NCBI GenBank assembly: GCA_030151135.1
Contig: JASLEQ010000788.1
Span: 1-7,828 of the forward strand
Origin: Candidatus Sulfotelmatobacter sp.
Lineage (GTDB): Bacteria; Acidobacteriota; Terriglobia; Terriglobales; SbA1
Length of the DNA stretch: 7,828 bases
Direction: 5' to 3'
The notes under the pieces are model-generated. The model worked only from the letters and a program-made list of their open reading frames with translations, was not told where the DNA came from and made no database searches. Of this stretch, positions 6,745-7,828 are shown one piece after another; position 1 is the first letter of the stretch; every line of letters begins with the position of its first letter. The translations under genes were made by a program, and so were the position numbers.

Positions 6745-6760
6745 TGTGATCGTAGTCACA
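6745..6760. promoter_or_regulatory. Candidate Crp/Fnr-family binding site upstream of the sigma-54 activator gene
   Basis: TGTGATCGTAGTCACA has perfect 5-bp arms TGTGA and TCACA separated by 6 bp, the core consensus of the cAMP receptor protein and close relatives. Its centre (6752.5) lies exactly 41.5 bp upstream of the start point expected from the possible -10 box CATGAT at 6718-6723 on the minus strand. That is the class II activator geometry. An alternative -10 box TCTAAT (6735-6740) would place the site nearer, in a blocking position. The site lies outside genes and beyond the preceding terminator. The palindrome is seen directly; which regulator binds is inferred. Confidence 0.5.
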
Positions 6761-6793
6761 ATGATGTGTGGAGCGGATGCTACGGCGAAAGCT

Positions 6794-6827
6794 GAAAGAA
6801 AGAAAGGCGAGTCGCCATGACTCGCCT
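6794..6827 (-). terminator. Intrinsic terminator of the ompA-like gene
   Basis: Read on the minus strand, AGGCGAGTC (6819-6827 complement) pairs perfectly over 9 bp with GACTCGCCT (6805-6813 complement) across a 5-nt loop ATGGC. A T-rich tail TTCTTTCTTTC (6794-6804) follows. It starts 26 nt after the stop codon of the ompA-like gene. The opposite strand lacks a T-run, so it works in one direction. It separates this gene from the sigma-54 activator downstream. Confidence 0.9.
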
Positions 6828-6853
6828 CGGAGAAGGCCGGATTTCTATCGCGT

Positions 6854-7669
6854 CTAACGTTCGGCCGAGATAACCGCGCCATTTTTAAGGACGTTGACTT
6901 CCACCCGGGCAGACGTACGTTTTTCGCCGGCAGCGGCTGCGGCATTTCCGACACTCATTTCGTAAATGCGGTACACGGGAATATTGTGCGTAAGTACCAA
7001 GTACCGCACGACTGAGTCTGCCATTTTCCGCGAGTTGGCAATGGCGGCCTGTCCTTGTCCAGGCGCGAATCCGCGAACCTCAATGATGTAGCCTTTCTCG
7101 CGCGCAAGAGGATTCGCAACCGCGTCGAGCGCGTCTTTGGCGGCTTTACTCAGCACGCTCTGTCCAGGCCGGAAGCGAATTTCTGTTTGTGCGGTTCCCT
7201 GGTATTGATCGAGACCATTAACCATCTTTTCGGCGGTGCCGACACGGGTCGAAGCATCAGTAGCCGCGGTCTGGGCGAGTTGGGCTTTGTTCGCGGCGTC
7301 GGAAGCGTGCTGGGCTGCCAGGCTCGTTTTCTCGGAGGCGAGTTGAATCCCCTGCTGGGATCGACTATCAACGTTCTTGATGGCGGAGCCGTTTTCTGAG
7401 TTCAATTGCTCCAGTTCGTTCAACCGGTCGCGGATGGGTTCCACGTGGCGCTGCACATACTTTTTGTTGGCGAAGGGATGGGTAATCAGATTGACAAGAT
7501 TCGGATCGTCCCCGTCCCAGAAGTCCTTGGGACGCGGTGAGGAGAGCGGTTCGCGATCGGTGGCGCTACCCGACGCGGCCGCATCGGGCGATGCGGTGGT
7601 GCTCGTTTGCTGGGCGAAAGCCGCCGATGCAAACACGAATAACAGGACACAACCCAGGATCTTCATCAT
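6854..7669 (-). CDS. Secreted alanine-rich protein with divergent OmpA/MotB-like C-terminal domain
   Basis: A 271-aa exported protein. The signal peptide is MMKILGCVLLFVFASAAFA, with a likely cut after Ala19 (AFA|QQ). A Ser/Thr/Ala/Pro-rich spacer (20-46) is followed by KDFWDGDDPNLVNLITHPF (48-66). A long alanine- and glutamine-rich helical region (about 78-156) looks like a coiled coil. The C-terminal domain (about 161-262) shows the OmpA/MotB pattern: TEIRFRPGQSVLSKAAKDAL, an IIEVRGFAPGQ strand and turn, RYLVLTHNIPVYRI and a final SARVEVNVL strand. OmpA-like domains normally clamp peptidoglycan diaminopimelate with an Asp after the GH motif and an Arg in the next helix. Here the GHTD motif is GFAP and the helix reads NSRKMADSVV, with Met at the expected Arg. 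The start is ATG at 7669 (or 7666, adjacent), with AGGAAGG 5-8 nt upstream; the upstream in-frame extension to 7759 would bury the signal peptide. It is probably periplasmic or envelope-associated; the exact role is unknown. Confidence 0.85.
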   Translation of the reverse strand: MMKILGCVLLFVFASAAFAQQTSTTASPDAAASGSATDREPLSSPRPKDFWDGDDPNLVNLITHPFANKKYVQRHVEPIRDRLNELEQLNSENGSAIKNVDSRSQQGIQLASEKTSLAAQHASDAANKAQLAQTAATDASTRVGTAEKMVNGLDQYQGTAQTEIRFRPGQSVLSKAAKDALDAVANPLAREKGYIIEVRGFAPGQGQAAIANSRKMADSVVRYLVLTHNIPVYRIYEMSVGNAAAAAGEKRTSARVEVNVLKNGAVISAER

Positions 7670-7730
7670 CTCGACCTTCCTCTGTTCACTGGACGCCCAC
7701 GCGGACCGATTGGGATTTCGGGGCCCTAAG

Positions 7731-7759
7731 ATTGTGCATCGAATGGCCCCATTCTGCAA
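7731..7759 (-). promoter_or_regulatory. Possible promoter of the ompA-like gene
   Basis: On the minus strand TTGCAG (7754-7759) is followed by exactly 17 nt and CACAAT (7731-7736). The match is weak (three and four of six), but the spacing is ideal and it would give a leader of about 55 nt. The remaining bases to the right edge show no gene or clear signal. Confidence 0.3.
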
Positions 7760-7828
7760 GCGGGACGCGCCTTTCGGGGAGAGTGCGCCGGGTCACAGCC
7801 AGGCGTTCAGCTTATCCGTACACTCGGC

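Larger units (their letters stand above)
6528..6853. other. Intergenic region between the ompA-like gene and the sigma-54 activator gene
   Basis: About 326 bp without a supported gene. Reading toward lower coordinates, it contains the ompA-like terminator, the Crp/Fnr-like palindrome, a possible -10 box CATGAT (6718-6723) and then what would be the leader of the activator mRNA. The inverted repeat CCTTCCGC (6646-6653) / GCGGAAGG (6727-6734) could form a long-range stem. A 24-codon reading frame (6601-6675, minus) has no ribosome site and is not called. The 99 bp nearest the activator gene stay open in its frame and could be coding if the GTG at 6626 were used. Confidence 0.5.

Noticed and set aside
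7649..7669. Lipobox-like ILGC near the N-terminus of the OmpA-like protein
   Set aside because: Only three residues (MMK) precede it and the hydrophobic stretch lies after the Cys, so it cannot be a lipoprotein signal. The AFA cleavage site at residues 17-19 fits better.
6670..7759. In-frame extension of the OmpA-like protein to an upstream start at 7759
   Set aside because: It would add 30 polar residues before a textbook signal peptide, and the clear AGGAAGG ribosome site sits right before the ATG pair at 7666-7669.
7740..7780. Sigma-54-like GG ... TTGCA arrangement upstream of the ompA-like gene
   Set aside because: The spacing between GG and GC is 12 instead of the required 10 bases.

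Overview
The window looks like a chromosomal segment of a moderately GC-rich (high fifties percent by eye) Gram-negative bacterium. Acidobacteriota (Terriglobia-like) is my best guess. This rests on the style of the proteins: an ArsR/SRPBCC/VOC cassette, a very large multi-PAS sigma-54 activator, and an alanine-rich OmpA-like envelope protein. It is inference from family resemblance, not a database result. Every supported gene lies on the minus strand, so transcription runs from high to low coordinates. I see no rRNA, tRNA, insertion sequence, integrase or CRISPR array.

Right end (about 6790-7828): a secreted OmpA-like protein (6854-7669) with a signal peptide, a long alanine-rich helical middle and a C-terminal OmpA/MotB-type domain that lacks the usual peptidoglycan-binding residues. 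A weak sigma-70-like promoter lies upstream at 7731-7759. A strong intrinsic terminator (6794-6827) follows the stop codon, so this is a single-gene transcript.

Centre (2595 to about 6853): a non-coding stretch of about 330 bp holding that terminator and a perfect TGTGA-N6-TCACA palindrome (6745-6760), the form bound by Crp/Fnr-family regulators. Downstream is one very large gene (2595-6527) encoding a membrane-anchored sigma-54 enhancer-binding protein. It has about ten membrane segments, five PAS domains, an AAA+ ATPase with an intact GAFTGA loop and a Fis-type helix-turn-helix. It has neither a receiver nor a histidine-kinase domain, so sensing, ATPase and DNA binding sit in one chain.

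Left part (1-2480): a compact six-gene unit read as ArsR repressor, VOC (glyoxalase-fold) protein, SRPBCC/AHSA1 protein, two-helix membrane protein, RibD-type reductase and DUF4256 protein (cut by the window edge). Intergenic gaps are -4, 26, 72, 33 and 4 bp, and a Shine-Dalgarno sequence can be placed before every gene after the first. The promoter has a consensus TTGACA -35 box inside a 13-bp palindrome, a good candidate ArsR operator. The -10 box lies so close to the GTG start that the transcript may be leaderless. ArsR-SRPBCC-VOC clusters are a recurrent but functionally obscure theme. The natural reading is an autoregulated response unit whose ligand is probably organic, because the ArsR protein has no cysteine. 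The three blocks look like separate transcription units.
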